From positions 310,001 to 374,000 of the forward strand of contig NZ_JAKJXE010000007.1 in the NCBI RefSeq assembly GCF_021728295.1: a DNA stretch of 64,000 nucleotides, given 5' to 3'. A program made the position numbers and the translations under genes. A model generated the notes under the pieces. It made no database searches. It had not been told where the DNA came from and worked only from the letters and a program-made list of their open reading frames with translations. Shown in pieces: positions 40,998 to 51,243 of this stretch. Numbering within the stretch: position 1 is the stretch's first letter; every line of letters begins with the position of its first letter. This stretch comes from Pseudomonas petrae (GTDB taxonomy: Bacteria; Pseudomonadota; Gammaproteobacteria; Pseudomonadales; Pseudomonadaceae).

Positions 40998-41867
40998 TTA
41001 CGGCTTGGATTTTTGCAGGTAGCGGAAAAACTCGCTGCTTGGGTCCAGCACCATTACGTCGCTTTTGTTGGCGAAGCTTTCACGGTAGGCGCGAAGGCTA
41101 CGGTAGAACGCGTAGAACTCCTGATCCTGACCGTAGGCCTTGGAGTAGATCGCGGACGCTTGAGCATCACCATCACCGCGTGCCTCTTCAGACTCGCGAT
41201 ACGCTTCAGCCAACAGAACGCGGCGCTGACGATCGGCATCGGCACGGATGCCTTCAGCCAGCTCGTTACCCTTGGCGCGATGCTCGCGGGCTTCACGCTC
41301 ACGCTCGGTGCTCATACGCTCGAACACGCTGCGGTTCACTTCCTTCGGCAGATCGATAGCCTTGACCCGAACATCGACAACTTCGATGCCCAGCTCTTTG
41401 CCGGCCATGGTGTTGAGCGACGCAGTGATGTCAGCCATCAGCGCGTCACGCTCACCCGAAACCACCTCGTGCAGGGTGCGCTTACCGAACTGGTCACGCA
41501 GACCGGACTCAAGACGACGAGAGAGACGCTCATCGGCAATCTGCTTCAGGCCGGATGTGGCGGTGTAGAAACGCTCAGCGTCCTTCACGCGCCATTTGGC
41601 ATAGGCATCAACCATTACGGCTTTCTTTTCCAGCGTCAGGAAACGCTGAGTCGGCGCATCAAGGGTCATCAAGCGACCATCGAACTTGCGGACCTGATTC
41701 ACGTAAGGAATCTTCACGTGCAGGCCTGGCGAAACATCTGCCTGAACCACACGGCCGAATTGCAGCAGCACCGCTCGCTCGGTCTGAGCGACGATGTAGA
41801 AGCTGTTCCATGCGACCACGGCCAACACGACGCAGACAATCAGGGCAACCAGAGATTTATTGCTCAT
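40998..41867 (-). CDS. hflC: HflC, modulator of FtsH protease
   Basis: This encodes 289 residues. An N-terminal signal anchor (LVALIVCVVLAVVAWNSFYI) is followed by an SPFH/band 7 domain (ERAVLLQFGRVVQADVSPGL) and a helical C-terminal part rich in Ala, Glu and Arg. HflC and HflK form a large membrane cage around FtsH. Start and hflK stop share a base (TGATG). Confidence 0.96.
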   Translation of the reverse strand: MSNKSLVALIVCVVLAVVAWNSFYIVAQTERAVLLQFGRVVQADVSPGLHVKIPYVNQVRKFDGRLMTLDAPTQRFLTLEKKAVMVDAYAKWRVKDAERFYTATSGLKQIADERLSRRLESGLRDQFGKRTLHEVVSGERDALMADITASLNTMAGKELGIEVVDVRVKAIDLPKEVNRSVFERMSTEREREAREHRAKGNELAEGIRADADRQRRVLLAEAYRESEEARGDGDAQASAIYSKAYGQDQEFYAFYRSLRAYRESFANKSDVMVLDPSSEFFRYLQKSKP

Positions 41868-43045
41868 CAGCGAGTCTCCCTAGTGCGCGTGTCACGCTGC
41901 TGTTGCATATCCGCTGCCCGTGAGCCCGGGTCTGCCGGTGCCGCAGCAGCGCCGCCGGTAGACGAATTGGAACCGTTACGGCTGCTATCGATCATTTTGT
42001 CCAACGGCAGATAAAGCAGGTTGTTCTGACCTTTGTCGCCGGTCACGAGTACCTTGCTGGTGTTGCTGAAGACTTCCTGCATGGTGTCCAGATACAGACG
42101 CTCACGCGTGACTTCCGGTGCCTTGCGGTATTCGGCGACCAGCTTGGTAAAGCGATCTGCCTCACCCTTGGCCCGAGAAACCACTTCATCGCGATAGCCG
42201 TTAGCGTCTTCGACGATACGCTGAGCCTGACCCCGCGCTTCCGGGATCACACCGTTGGCGTAGGTTTCAGCCTGGTTACGTGAGCGCTGCTCGTCTTCAC
42301 GGGCGCGGATCACGTCATCGAACGCTTCCTGGACTTCGCGCGGCGCCGCAGCGCTCTGCACGTTGACCTGAGTCACCGTGATGCCGGTGCGATAGGTATC
42401 GAGGAAGCGCTGCAACCGCTCCTTGATTTCGCTGGCCATCAACTCACGACCTTCAGTCAGCACCTGATCCATGGCGGTCGAACCGACCACATGACGCAAG
42501 GCACTTTCGGTCGCATGCTGCAGGCTGACTTCAGGCTGATCAACGTTCAGTACGAAGTCCTGCAGATTGGTGATCTTGTATTGCACGGTCAGTGGCACTT
42601 CGACGATGTTCTCGTCTTCGGTGAGCATCTGGCCTTGCTTGCTGTACGCACGTTCGCGCGTCACGTTTTCAAGGTACTTGCGATCGAATGGCGGGAAATA
42701 GATGTTCAGACCCGGCCCGACGGTTTCGTAGTACTTGCCGAAGCGCAGCACAACGGCCTGCTCCTGCTCGTCGACCACGTAGATTGCGTTGTACAGCCAG
42801 ATTGCGAGCAGCACGACCAGACCGATGCCGAGCAGGCCGAGGCCACCGCCCTTGCTCGATCCACCGCCGCTGCCGCCGCCATCGCCACTGCGTTTCTTGC
42901 CACCACCGAACAACCCATTCAGGCTTTCCTGCAGCTTACGGAAGGCCTCGTCGAGATCCGGTGGCCCCTTGCGGTCGCCGCCCTTGCGCTTACCACCCCA
43001 AGGATCCTGATTATTCGAGTTGCCACCCGGCTCATTCCAAGCCAT
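41867..43045 (-). CDS. hflK: HflK, modulator of FtsH protease
   Basis: This encodes 392 residues. The N-terminus is Gly/Asn/Lys-rich and cytoplasmic (MAWNEPGGNSNNQDPWGGKR). The TM is GLLGIGLVVLLAIWLYNAIY near residue 75, followed by the SPFH domain (EQAVVLRFGKYYETVGPGLN). The C-terminus is Ser/Asn/Ala/Pro-rich and likely disordered. GGAGAG precedes ATG 43045; the eight upstream codons are dropped. Confidence 0.95.
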   Translation of the reverse strand: MAWNEPGGNSNNQDPWGGKRKGGDRKGPPDLDEAFRKLQESLNGLFGGGKKRSGDGGGSGGGSSKGGGLGLLGIGLVVLLAIWLYNAIYVVDEQEQAVVLRFGKYYETVGPGLNIYFPPFDRKYLENVTRERAYSKQGQMLTEDENIVEVPLTVQYKITNLQDFVLNVDQPEVSLQHATESALRHVVGSTAMDQVLTEGRELMASEIKERLQRFLDTYRTGITVTQVNVQSAAAPREVQEAFDDVIRAREDEQRSRNQAETYANGVIPEARGQAQRIVEDANGYRDEVVSRAKGEADRFTKLVAEYRKAPEVTRERLYLDTMQEVFSNTSKVLVTGDKGQNNLLYLPLDKMIDSSRNGSNSSTGGAAAAPADPGSRAADMQQQRDTRTRETR

Positions 43046-43141
43046 AGCGCTCTCCATCTGATAAAGCAAAGACGCGCCCGCGGCGCGCCGACCAATGCTA
43101 CAGAATGCCCGTCAAAGCGGTACAACCGCTTTGTCAGGCTT

Positions 43142-44443
43142 TTATTGCAAAGTGTGTTGCTCGATGAATTCCAGCGGCTGCAGTCCTTCGCGACTCACCA
43201 GGCGATTGAATTCAACTCGGGGTAACCGAACAGCCAAAAGACTCTGGCCTTCTTCGTCGTGTTCTTCGCTCTGCACCGCACCCAGGTTGAAAAACTGGGC
43301 ACGCAACCGGGCGAACTCCTGCGTCAGGCGCAGCGTCCCCACAAAGAGGTCATTGCCCAACACTTCGGCGATGGCTTGCTTGAGCAAATCCAGACCACGC
43401 CCGTCACGGGCAGAGACCCAGACCCGCTGCGGCTTGCCATCGGCATCGCGTTGAATCTGCGGCTCGACCCCTTCGAGCAGATCGAGTTTGTTATAGACCT
43501 CAAGCATCGGCAAGTCCTGGGCGCCAATCTCGCCCAGCACCGCCATGACCTGCTCGATCTGCTCAAGGCGATCGGGCTCGTGAGCGTCGATCACATGCAA
43601 CAGCAGATCGGAGTTGCTCGACTCTTCGAGCGTAGCCCGAAAGGCCTCGACCAGCTTGTGCGGCAAATGGCGGATGAAACCCACCGTATCGGCCAGCACA
43701 ATCGGCCCGAGGTCTTTGACTTCAAGGCGGCGCAGGGTCGGGTCGAGGGTCGCAAACAGTTGATCGGCCGCGTAGACGTCGGAGTCGGTCACCGCATTGA
43801 ACAGCGTTGACTTGCCTGCGTTGGTGTAGCCGACGATCGAAACCGTAGGGATGTCGGCGCGGGTGCGGCCACGACGGGCCTGATCGCGCTGACTGCGGAC
43901 TTTTTCAAGCCGACCCTTGATCTGACGCAAGCGCACACGCAACAGCCGTCGGTCCGTTTCAAGCTGGGTTTCACCCGGACCGCGCAGACCGATACCGCCG
44001 CCCTGACGCTCAAGGTGAGTCCAGCCACGGACCAGCCGCGTACTCATGTGCTCAAGCTGGGCCAGTTCGACCTGCAGCTTGCCTTCATGGGTACGCGCCC
44101 GCTGGGCGAAGATGTCGAGAATCAGGCCCGTACGGTCAAGCACGCGACACTCGAAGACACGTTCGAGGTTACGTTCCTGACTGGGTGTAAGGACATGATT
44201 GAAGATGACGATATCTGACTTTTCGGTTTTGACCAGGTCGCGTAACTCCTCGACCTTGCCGCTGCCTACCAGATACTTGGCCGTTGGCCGATGCCTTGGC
44301 ACGTTGACGAACGAGACAATATCGGCGCCGGCCGACAGCGCCAGTTCCCTGAACTCCTGCGGATCTTCGCGCGCCTCAGGGTCCTGACCATCCAAGTGAA
44401 CGAGGATCGCCCGCTCACCACCACTGTGGCGCTCAAAGAACAA
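43142..44443 (-). CDS. hflX: GTPase HflX
   Basis: This encodes 433 residues. The N-terminal HflX domain (SAGADIVSFVNVPRHRPTAK) is followed by the glycine-rich RQGGGIGLRGPGETQLETDR and the G domain: GYTNAGKST (G1), DTVGF (G3), NKLD (G4). It splits stalled or heat-stressed ribosomes. It lies 12 bp after hfq and 96 bp before hflK. Confidence 0.97.
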   Translation of the reverse strand: MFFERHSGGERAILVHLDGQDPEAREDPQEFRELALSAGADIVSFVNVPRHRPTAKYLVGSGKVEELRDLVKTEKSDIVIFNHVLTPSQERNLERVFECRVLDRTGLILDIFAQRARTHEGKLQVELAQLEHMSTRLVRGWTHLERQGGGIGLRGPGETQLETDRRLLRVRLRQIKGRLEKVRSQRDQARRGRTRADIPTVSIVGYTNAGKSTLFNAVTDSDVYAADQLFATLDPTLRRLEVKDLGPIVLADTVGFIRHLPHKLVEAFRATLEESSNSDLLLHVIDAHEPDRLEQIEQVMAVLGEIGAQDLPMLEVYNKLDLLEGVEPQIQRDADGKPQRVWVSARDGRGLDLLKQAIAEVLGNDLFVGTLRLTQEFARLRAQFFNLGAVQSEEHDEEGQSLLAVRLPRVEFNRLVSREGLQPLEFIEQHTLQ

Positions 44444-44455
44444 AGCAGACTCCTA

Positions 44456-44716
44456 TCAGGCGTTACCTGGCTCGGCGTCAGCCTGCTCGGATTCGGTAGC
44501 GCTTGGCAGACGAATCGGGCGGACGGGAACGACAGTCGAGATGGCGTGTTTGTAGACCATTTGGCTGACAGTGTTCTTCAGCAAAATAACGAACTGGTCA
44601 AAGGATTCGATAGTGCCTTGCAGCTTGATACCGTTTACCAGGTAGATCGAAACCCCAACCTTTTCTTTACGCAAAGTGTTCAGGTAAGGGTCTTGTAGCG
44701 AATGCCCTTTTGACAT
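44456..44716 (-). CDS. hfq: RNA chaperone Hfq
   Basis: This encodes 86 residues. Sm1 ([37 protein letters not shown]) and Sm2 ([10 protein letters not shown]) are intact. The C-terminal tail is short, as in other pseudomonads. It mediates sRNA-mRNA pairing and, with Crc, catabolite repression. The frame is open to 44878, but ATG 44716 (MSKGHSLQ) is invariant and has AAGGAG upstream. First gene of hfq-hflX-hflK-hflC. Confidence 0.98.
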   Translation of the reverse strand: MSKGHSLQDPYLNTLRKEKVGVSIYLVNGIKLQGTIESFDQFVILLKNTVSQMVYKHAISTVVPVRPIRLPSATESEQADAEPGNA

Positions 44717-44820
44717 GTGCCGCACTCCTTTAAGGATCAATAGAATAAATTCGAAAACATTGGCTTGGGCCGCTACCTCCCGAAGGCTATCCCCCAAGGA
44801 TAGACGGCTATTGCAAGGAC

Positions 44821-45792
44821 TCAGCTCAATATGGAGACCGACCCCAGGTATTTCAAGGCGCGTGGCAGATTGTCGCAAGCCAGGCTGTCCAACCAGTGCA
44901 AATCCTGCCAGCTGCGTAGCCAGGTGAACTGCCTCTTGGCCAACTGGCGCGTGGCAATGATGCCGCGCTCCTGCATCTCGTCCCGAGTCAGCTTGCCGTC
45001 CAGATGATCCCAGACCTGGCGATACCCTACAGCTCTTATAGACGGTAAATTCGAGTGCAGATCACCCCTCGAACGTAGCGCTATGACTTCTTCAACGAAT
45101 CCTTCATCAAGCATTTGCCTGAAACGCACAGCAATTCGGTCGTGGAGCACCTTGCGATCCGTCGGTCCGATCGCCAGATTTGCGACAGTATAGGGCAATT
45201 GATGACGCCCCGAAGCGCTCGCTTGAGCACTTTGCGCACTTTGTTGTTCACGGTGCGCGGTCATGCTCATGCCGCTAACCCGAAAGACTTCCAGCGCGCG
45301 AATCAGCCGCTGAGGATCGTTGGGGTGAATTCTCGCCGCCGAGACCGGATCGATGCTCGCCAGCTCATCATGCAACGCCTGCCAACCCTGACTGGCCGCT
45401 TGCGCCTCGATCTGCGCCCGAATCTCGGCGTCAGCCGCAGGCATATCGGCAAGGCCTTCCAGTAGAGCTTTGAAATACAACATCGTGCCGCCCACCAGCA
45501 GGGGAATTTTGCCCCGGGCGGTAATTTCCGCCATGGCCTGCAAGGCATCGGTTCGAAAATCCGCCGCAGAGTAGCTCTGGCTGGGGTCGAGGATATCGAT
45601 GAGCCTGTGCGGATACTTGTCCAGAAGCGCTTTTGATGGCTTGGCCGTGCCGATGTCCATGCCGCGATAGACCAGCGCTGAATCCACGCTGATCAGTTCG
45701 CACGGCAGCACTTTGGTCAGTTCGATGGCGAGATCGGTTTTCCCGGCGGCGGTCGGCCCCATCATAAAGATGGCCGGAGGAAGAGCACTCAT
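44821..45792 (-). CDS. miaA: tRNA dimethylallyltransferase MiaA
   Basis: This encodes 323 residues. P-loop [11 protein letters not shown] is at residue 12, [16 protein letters not shown] follows, and [15 protein letters not shown] contacts substrate. It prenylates A37 of UNN-reading tRNAs. Its start overlaps the mutL stop by one base. Confidence 0.97.
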   Translation of the reverse strand: MSALPPAIFMMGPTAAGKTDLAIELTKVLPCELISVDSALVYRGMDIGTAKPSKALLDKYPHRLIDILDPSQSYSAADFRTDALQAMAEITARGKIPLLVGGTMLYFKALLEGLADMPAADAEIRAQIEAQAASQGWQALHDELASIDPVSAARIHPNDPQRLIRALEVFRVSGMSMTAHREQQSAQSAQASASGRHQLPYTVANLAIGPTDRKVLHDRIAVRFRQMLDEGFVEEVIALRSRGDLHSNLPSIRAVGYRQVWDHLDGKLTRDEMQERGIIATRQLAKRQFTWLRSWQDLHWLDSLACDNLPRALKYLGSVSILS

Positions 45793-47777
45793 CAGCGACC
45801 GCGCAGGAATAGTTTGTCCAGATCATCCAGACCCAGCTGGGTCCAGGTGGGCCGTCCATGATTGCATTGACCGCTGCGCTCGGTGTTTTCCATGTCACGC
45901 AGCAGGCCGTTCATTTCCGGAATGGCCAGCCGCCGATTGGCGCGAATCGCACCGTGGCACGCCATGGTGCCGAGCAGTTCATTCATGTGGGCCTGAACGC
46001 GATCGCTTGTGCCGTACTCCATCAGATCGCCCAGCACGTCGTGCACCAGTCGATTCGCCTCAGCCTGCTTGAGCAGTGCAGGAATCTGCCGGATCGCGAG
46101 AGTCTCGGGGCCAAGGCGCTGCAACTCAAAGCCCAGTTGCTGGAAGGTCGCCATGTGTTCCTCGGCGCAGTCGGCCTCTCGCTGGCTGACCGCGATGGAC
46201 TCCGGCACCAGCAGCGGCTGACCGCTCAGGCCTTCGCTGGCCATGGCGATCTTCAAGCGCTCGTACATGATTCGCTCATGGGCGGCGTGCATGTCCACCA
46301 GCACCAGGCCGTGGGCGTTTTCCGCGAGGATATAAATGCCTTTGAGCTGAGCGAGGGCATAACCCAGCGGCGGCACATCGCCCTGAGAGTCGGGCAACGA
46401 GACGCTGCCTGCGCCCGCCGGAGCCTGCGCACCGGGCAGCGGGGCAAAGAATTCGCTGTAAGCGGCACGCGCCTCTTCAGCCGGAAGCACCGACGACGGC
46501 CGCGGCGTGTATTGATATTGGTAGCCCGCGCCACTGCCAGAGCCGGGTGCGGATCCGGCCGGCGTATTCCAGGCCTGACCTTGCGGGGTCTCGAGCACGT
46601 TATTGGCCAAGCGCATTTCGCCCTGCGGCCCAAACTCGCCGGCATCCGGCCCGCTTGGTCGCACCAGTGCGGTGACCGAGGTGGTGCCAGCAAGCTGATC
46701 TTCAGGCCGTACATCGCCAAGCGCCCGATGCAGCGTGCCGTACAGGAAATCGTGAACCATGCGCCCGTCGCGGAACCGCACTTCGTGCTTGGTCGGATGG
46801 ACGTTAACGTCGACGACCGCCGGATCCACCTCGAAAAACAGCACGAAGGTCGGATGCCGGCCGTTGAACAACACGTCGCGATAAGCCTGACGCACTGCGT
46901 GGGCAACCAGTTTGTCGCGCACCGCACGGCCATTGACGAAGAAATACTGCAGATCGGCCTGACTGCGTGAAAACGTCGGCAGCCCAACCCAGCCCCACAA
47001 CCTCAACCCGTTGCGCTCGACCTCGATCGGCAGCGCCTGCTCCAGAAACCCGGGGCCGCAAATGGCCGAAACCCGCCGCGCGCGCGATACGTCATCGCGG
47101 GCTTCGTGCAGGCTCAGGACGGTCTTGCCGTTGTGGCGCAAATGAAAGGCCACGTCGAACCGCGCCAGCGCCATGCGCTTGATCACTTCCTGGAGATGAT
47201 CGAACTCGGTTTTCTCGGCTTTAAGAAACTTGCGCCGCGCAGGGGTGTTGAAGAACAGGTCGCGCACTTCCACGGAGGTGCCGACGGGGTGCGCAGCAGG
47301 CTGAACGCGCGAAGCCATGTCGCGGCCTTCGGTCTCGACCTGCCAGGCCTGATCGGCATCGCGCGTACGTGACGTCAACGTCAAGCGCGCCACGGAACTG
47401 ATCGACGCCAGCGCCTCGCCCCGGAAACCAAGGCTCATCACTCGCTCAAGGTCTTCCAGGTCGCGGATCTTGCTGGTGGCATGTCGGGCCAGTGCCAGGG
47501 GCAGGTCATCCGAAGAGATGCCGCCGCCGTCGTCGCGAACACGCAACAGCTTGATGCCAGCCTGCTCAACGTCGACATCGATACGGCGCGCGCCGGAATC
47601 GAGGCTGTTTTCGAGCAGCTCCTTGATCACCGACGCCGGTCGCTCGACGACCTCGCCTGCAGCAATCTGGTTGGCAAGCCGAGGGCTGAGCAGCTGGATA
47701 CGCGCGGCTTCTGCCGCAGGTAAATCGGGGCTCACGCTGACATCCAGTTCCTGGTCACCGAGCAACAGGTCAGTCAC
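45792..47777 (-). CDS. mutL: DNA mismatch repair protein MutL
   Basis: This encodes 661 residues. The GHKL ATPase motifs are [19 protein letters not shown] and [13 protein letters not shown] variable Gly/Ser/Pro linker covers about residues 360-460. The C-terminal domain contains [12 protein letters not shown], the MutL endonuclease motif DQHA(X)2E(X)4E with Met in place of Gln. The enzyme links MutS to downstream repair; lacking MutH, pseudomonads rely on the nicking activity of MutL. It overlaps amiB (ATGA) and miaA. Confidence 0.97.
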   Translation of the reverse strand: MTDLLLGDQELDVSVSPDLPAAEAARIQLLSPRLANQIAAGEVVERPASVIKELLENSLDSGARRIDVDVEQAGIKLLRVRDDGGGISSDDLPLALARHATSKIRDLEDLERVMSLGFRGEALASISSVARLTLTSRTRDADQAWQVETEGRDMASRVQPAAHPVGTSVEVRDLFFNTPARRKFLKAEKTEFDHLQEVIKRMALARFDVAFHLRHNGKTVLSLHEARDDVSRARRVSAICGPGFLEQALPIEVERNGLRLWGWVGLPTFSRSQADLQYFFVNGRAVRDKLVAHAVRQAYRDVLFNGRHPTFVLFFEVDPAVVDVNVHPTKHEVRFRDGRMVHDFLYGTLHRALGDVRPEDQLAGTTSVTALVRPSGPDAGEFGPQGEMRLANNVLETPQGQAWNTPAGSAPGSGSGAGYQYQYTPRPSSVLPAEEARAAYSEFFAPLPGAQAPAGAGSVSLPDSQGDVPPLGYALAQLKGIYILAENAHGLVLVDMHAAHERIMYERLKIAMASEGLSGQPLLVPESIAVSQREADCAEEHMATFQQLGFELQRLGPETLAIRQIPALLKQAEANRLVHDVLGDLMEYGTSDRVQAHMNELLGTMACHGAIRANRRLAIPEMNGLLRDMENTERSGQCNHGRPTWTQLGLDDLDKLFLRGR

Positions 47778-49213
47778 GGCTCACCTGCCAGTTCTGCGCT
47801 GGGGATTCTCAGTTGCTGGCCGACTTTCAACTCATCCGAGCTCAGATGATTGGTGGTACGGAGCATCGGCATGGTCATGTCGTAGCGCGCCGCGATCATG
47901 CTCAGCGATTCACCGTGACGGACCGTGTGCTCGCGCGCCCCCATGGCGAGCTTGCCGTTATCCCGCAGCCAGGCGATGTACGTGCCTTGCGGCGGATTCT
48001 GCTGGAAGAACTGCTTCACGCCCGCCGTGATGGACCGCGCCAACGCTTGCTGGTGGCTTGCGCCTTCGAGCTTGTTGGCTTCCGCCGCGTTGGAGATAAA
48101 GCCGGTCTCGACCAGAATCGACGGAATGTCCGGCGACTTCAACACCATGAAGCCGGCCTGCTCGACGCGGGACTTGTGCAACGAGGTCACGCGGCCGATG
48201 TTGGTCAGAACCTTCTGGCCGACGTTCAGGCTTGAAGTCAGCGATGCGGTCATCGACAGATCAAGCAGTACGCCAGCGAGCATGCGGTCTTTGTCATCGA
48301 GGCTCACGGCCCCGGCGCCACCGATCAAGTCGGAACGGTTTTCACTGTCCGCCAGCCAGCGTGCTGTCTCCGAGGTCGCACCGCGTTCGGACAAGGCAAA
48401 CACCGAAGCGCCGAAGGCAGCGGAAGAAGGCGCCGCGTCGGCGTGAATGGACACGAACAGGTCAGCCCCTTTGGCGCGGGCAATTTCCGTGCGCTTACGC
48501 AGCGGGATGAAGTAGTCGCCGGTGCGGGTCAGCTCTGCGCGGTAGCCCTTTTCGCCGTTGATCTGGCGCTGAAGCTCCTTGGCGATCGCGAGCACGACGT
48601 TCTTTTCTTTCTCACCGCGGCCGCCGGATGCGCCCGGGTCTTCACCGCCGTGGCCCGCATCAATGACCACGACGATGTCACGTTTGCCATTCGGCACAGG
48701 GGTGAGTTTGATTTCAGGCTTGGACGGACTGACCGGCACCGCAGGCGTCGCCGGAGCAGCGGTGGCCGGGGTATCGGCAACCGACGGCGGCGGATTGGCA
48801 TCGGCGGCGTTGTCGTACAGGTCGACCACCAGACGGTTGCCGTATTGCTGGTTCGGCGCGAGGGTGAAGCTCTTCGGCGTCACCGCCTTTTTCAGGTCGA
48901 TGACCACGCGCAGGTCGTCAGGCGTGCGCTGCGCCGAGCGCATGCTGGTGATCGGTGTGTTGGCTGTCGGCACGTTCAGCGGCCCACCCAGCGTGGCGCC
49001 GTTGATGTCGATGACCAGACGATCAGGGGACTGCAGCGTAAAGACGCTGTGCTGAACGGGGCCAGACAGGTCGAAAACCAGTCGAGTGTTATCCGGAGCA
49101 CGCCATAAGCGGACACTTCGTACCTGTGAAGCGGCCAACGCGTCGACAGCCAGTGTCGCCAGCAGCAGTCCAATCACAGTAACCAGCGCGCGCATGCGCA
49201 TACCAAACCCCAT
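47774..49213 (-). CDS. amiB: N-acetylmuramoyl-L-alanine amidase AmiB
   Basis: This encodes 479 residues. Signal peptide [24 protein letters not shown] domain ([20 protein letters not shown]), then a Pro/Ala linker. The zinc Amidase_3 domain begins [20 protein letters not shown] and has the Glu in [13 protein letters not shown]-terminal LysM repeat ([20 protein letters not shown]) ends the protein. It splits septal peptidoglycan during daughter-cell separation. The longest frame (49270) would overlap tsaE; ATG 49213 was chosen, with 49201 (MRMRALV) also possible. Confidence 0.94.
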   Translation of the reverse strand: MGFGMRMRALVTVIGLLLATLAVDALAASQVRSVRLWRAPDNTRLVFDLSGPVQHSVFTLQSPDRLVIDINGATLGGPLNVPTANTPITSMRSAQRTPDDLRVVIDLKKAVTPKSFTLAPNQQYGNRLVVDLYDNAADANPPPSVADTPATAAPATPAVPVSPSKPEIKLTPVPNGKRDIVVVIDAGHGGEDPGASGGRGEKEKNVVLAIAKELQRQINGEKGYRAELTRTGDYFIPLRKRTEIARAKGADLFVSIHADAAPSSAAFGASVFALSERGATSETARWLADSENRSDLIGGAGAVSLDDKDRMLAGVLLDLSMTASLTSSLNVGQKVLTNIGRVTSLHKSRVEQAGFMVLKSPDIPSILVETGFISNAAEANKLEGASHQQALARSITAGVKQFFQQNPPQGTYIAWLRDNGKLAMGAREHTVRHGESLSMIAARYDMTMPMLRTTNHLSSDELKVGQQLRIPSAELAGEP

Positions 49214-49226
49214 ATCTATTGAATGT

Positions 49227-49697
49227 CTATTTAAACGACGGCGCCAAAGCGGCACACCACATCTCGCCACGCGAGCTTTTCGGGCTCAGCGTCAGCGCGC
49301 GACCTTCATCGAGCGGCCTTATGGTAATGATCAGGTCAGGCTTTGGCAAAAAGCCTGCACCCAGATTGGGCCATTCGATGAGACAAAGGGCATCGCCTTC
49401 GAAATAGTCCCGGATGCCGAGGAATTCTAGCTCTTCTGGATCAACAAGTCGGTAGAGATCAAAGTGATACGCGCGGTTTCTCCCAATTTCGTAAGGTTCT
49501 ACCAGCGTAAACGTCGGACTTTTTACCGCGCCGGTATGGCCGAGGCCGCGAATGATTCCTCGGGACAGCGTGGTCTTGCCCGCCCCCAGGTCACCCTCCA
49601 GAAAAATAATCCCATTGCTTTCAGTCACTTGGGCAATACGTGCGCCGAAGTTGGTCATGGCCTCTTCACCCATGAGGTCCAGGGTTAGCTCAGACAC
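49227..49697 (-). CDS. tsaE: tRNA threonylcarbamoyladenosine biosynthesis ATPase TsaE
   Basis: This encodes 156 residues. Walker A is LEGDLGAGKTTLSRGI, with the family strand LVEPYEIGRNRAYHFDLYRL and acidic DPEELEFLGIRDYF. It works with TsaB, TsaC and TsaD to make t6A37 in ANN-reading tRNAs. It overlaps nnr by 13 bases and lies 13 bp before amiB. Confidence 0.96.
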   Translation of the reverse strand: MSELTLDLMGEEAMTNFGARIAQVTESNGIIFLEGDLGAGKTTLSRGIIRGLGHTGAVKSPTFTLVEPYEIGRNRAYHFDLYRLVDPEELEFLGIRDYFEGDALCLIEWPNLGAGFLPKPDLIITIRPLDEGRALTLSPKSSRGEMWCAALAPSFK

Positions 49698-51181
49698 GGT
49701 TGGTGCTCCTCCAGAAGCTGGCGAATAACAGGAATCAGATCAGCGGCAGCCAGCCCTCGCCCGCTGGCGCCGCATTGTTCACCGGCGAGGGCGTGCAGCC
49801 AGACGCCCAGACAAGCAGCATCGTAAGCGCTCATCTTTTGCGCCATCAACGCGCCGATGACACCGGACAGCACATCGCCCAGCCCACCGGTCGCCATGGC
49901 CGGATGGCCGTGATCGGCCAATGCGAGGTCACCTGCCGGGTTGGCAATCAGGCTGCCGCTGCCTTTTAAAACGCACACGGCATTGAATTTTTTAGCCAGC
50001 GCCCGCGCCGCAGCCGGGCGATCGGCCTGGATGTGCTTGGTGTCGGTGCCCAACAGCCGCGCAGCTTCGCCAGGATGCGGGGTGATCACGCAGCCCTCGG
50101 GCAGTTGCACCGCGCCGGTCGCCAGCTCATTCAGTGCGTCGGCATCCCAGACCTGCGGCAATATCGCGTTGGCGGCCGCGGACAGCAGACTTTTCCCCCA
50201 GCTGTGCTGGCCGAGGCCCGGACCGACCACCAGCACTGACGCGGGCTCAATCAAGGCGCGAAGCTGGTTGGCCGAGCTGATGCCGGCGCTCATGACTTCG
50301 GGGAATCGCGTCAGCGCGGCGCTGACGTGTTCCGGCCGTGTTGCCAGCGTGACCATGCCGGCACCGGCTCGCAGCGTGCTTTCTGTGGCGAGCAATGCAG
50401 CACCGCCGAAGCCCTGATCGCCACCCACCACCAGCACGCGGCCGAACATGCCCTTGTGCGCAGTGCGTGAGCGAGGGGCCAGGGCTGGTAGATTGAAGGT
50501 GTCCAGCCGTCTGACGCTGATGGGGGTTTGCCGAATGATCTCGGCGTCCGCCTGCAAGTCATCGAACACCAGCTCACCCACCAGCTCGGGCGCATCGCCG
50601 GTGAACAGCCCGACCTTGAGGCCGATGAAGGTGACGGTCAGATCGGCGCGGACTGCACAGCCGAGGGTTCGCCCCGTATCTGCGCACAGTCCCGAAGGGA
50701 GATCGACGGCCACGACGGGCAATCCACTGTCGTTGATGGCCTCAATGGCCGCAGCATAAGGCGCGCGCACGTCGCCCGTCAGTCCAGTGCCCAGCAGCGC
50801 GTCGACCACGATGCCGGCCAGCGCCTGCTGTTGCCATGGCTGAATATCGACATTGGCGGCGACGGCCTCTTCATAGGCCGTTCGGGCATCGCCGACCAGC
50901 GCGGCGCAATCACCCACGGCCAGCACGTTAACTTGCCAGCCGGCACGCCGGGCCAGCGCAGCGATGAGATAACCGTCCCCGGCGTTATTACCGCGACCGG
51001 CCATCACCGTCAGCTGTTTGTCCTCAGGCCAGCGGCGGCGTATTGCCCGCCACGCGGCATGGGCGGCACGCTGCATCAGCTCGAAGCCGGGCGTGCCGGC
51101 AGCAATCAGGCGCGCGTCGAGGTCGCGCACCTGGGCAGCGCTGTACAGCGCGTCGGGAAATGGGGGTTTGCTGTGCAACAT
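49685..51181 (-). CDS. nnr: Bifunctional NAD(P)H-hydrate epimerase / ADP-dependent dehydratase
   Basis: This encodes 498 residues. The N-terminal YjeF_N epimerase (GRGNNAGDGYLIA, then VDALLGTGLTGDVR) is followed by the ribokinase-like dehydratase (GRVLVVGGDQGFGGAALLA, PHPGEAARLLGT, MATGGLGDVLSGVIGALMAQ). It repairs hydrated NADH and NADPH. The frame runs to 51280, but ATG 51181 (MLHSKPPFPDALY) is the family start. First gene of nnr-tsaE-amiB-mutL-miaA. Confidence 0.95.
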   Translation of the reverse strand: MLHSKPPFPDALYSAAQVRDLDARLIAAGTPGFELMQRAAHAAWRAIRRRWPEDKQLTVMAGRGNNAGDGYLIAALARRAGWQVNVLAVGDCAALVGDARTAYEEAVAANVDIQPWQQQALAGIVVDALLGTGLTGDVRAPYAAAIEAINDSGLPVVAVDLPSGLCADTGRTLGCAVRADLTVTFIGLKVGLFTGDAPELVGELVFDDLQADAEIIRQTPISVRRLDTFNLPALAPRSRTAHKGMFGRVLVVGGDQGFGGAALLATESTLRAGAGMVTLATRPEHVSAALTRFPEVMSAGISSANQLRALIEPASVLVVGPGLGQHSWGKSLLSAAANAILPQVWDADALNELATGAVQLPEGCVITPHPGEAARLLGTDTKHIQADRPAAARALAKKFNAVCVLKGSGSLIANPAGDLALADHGHPAMATGGLGDVLSGVIGALMAQKMSAYDAACLGVWLHALAGEQCGASGRGLAAADLIPVIRQLLEEHQPCLS

Positions 51182-51187
51182 GCGTCT

Positions 51188-51216
51188 TTGGGCTCCGATG
51201 TCTGGCAGAATTATAC
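51188..51216 (+). promoter_or_regulatory. Candidate promoter of queG
   Basis: TTGGGC (51188-51193), 17 bp, TTATAC (51211-51216). The start would be near 51223, leaving a leader of about 20 nt. The site abuts the nnr start codon on the other strand, so the divergent transcripts share a very short control region. Confidence 0.5.
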
Positions 51217-51243
51217 GCACCTGCGCCCCGGTGTCCTCCTTGC

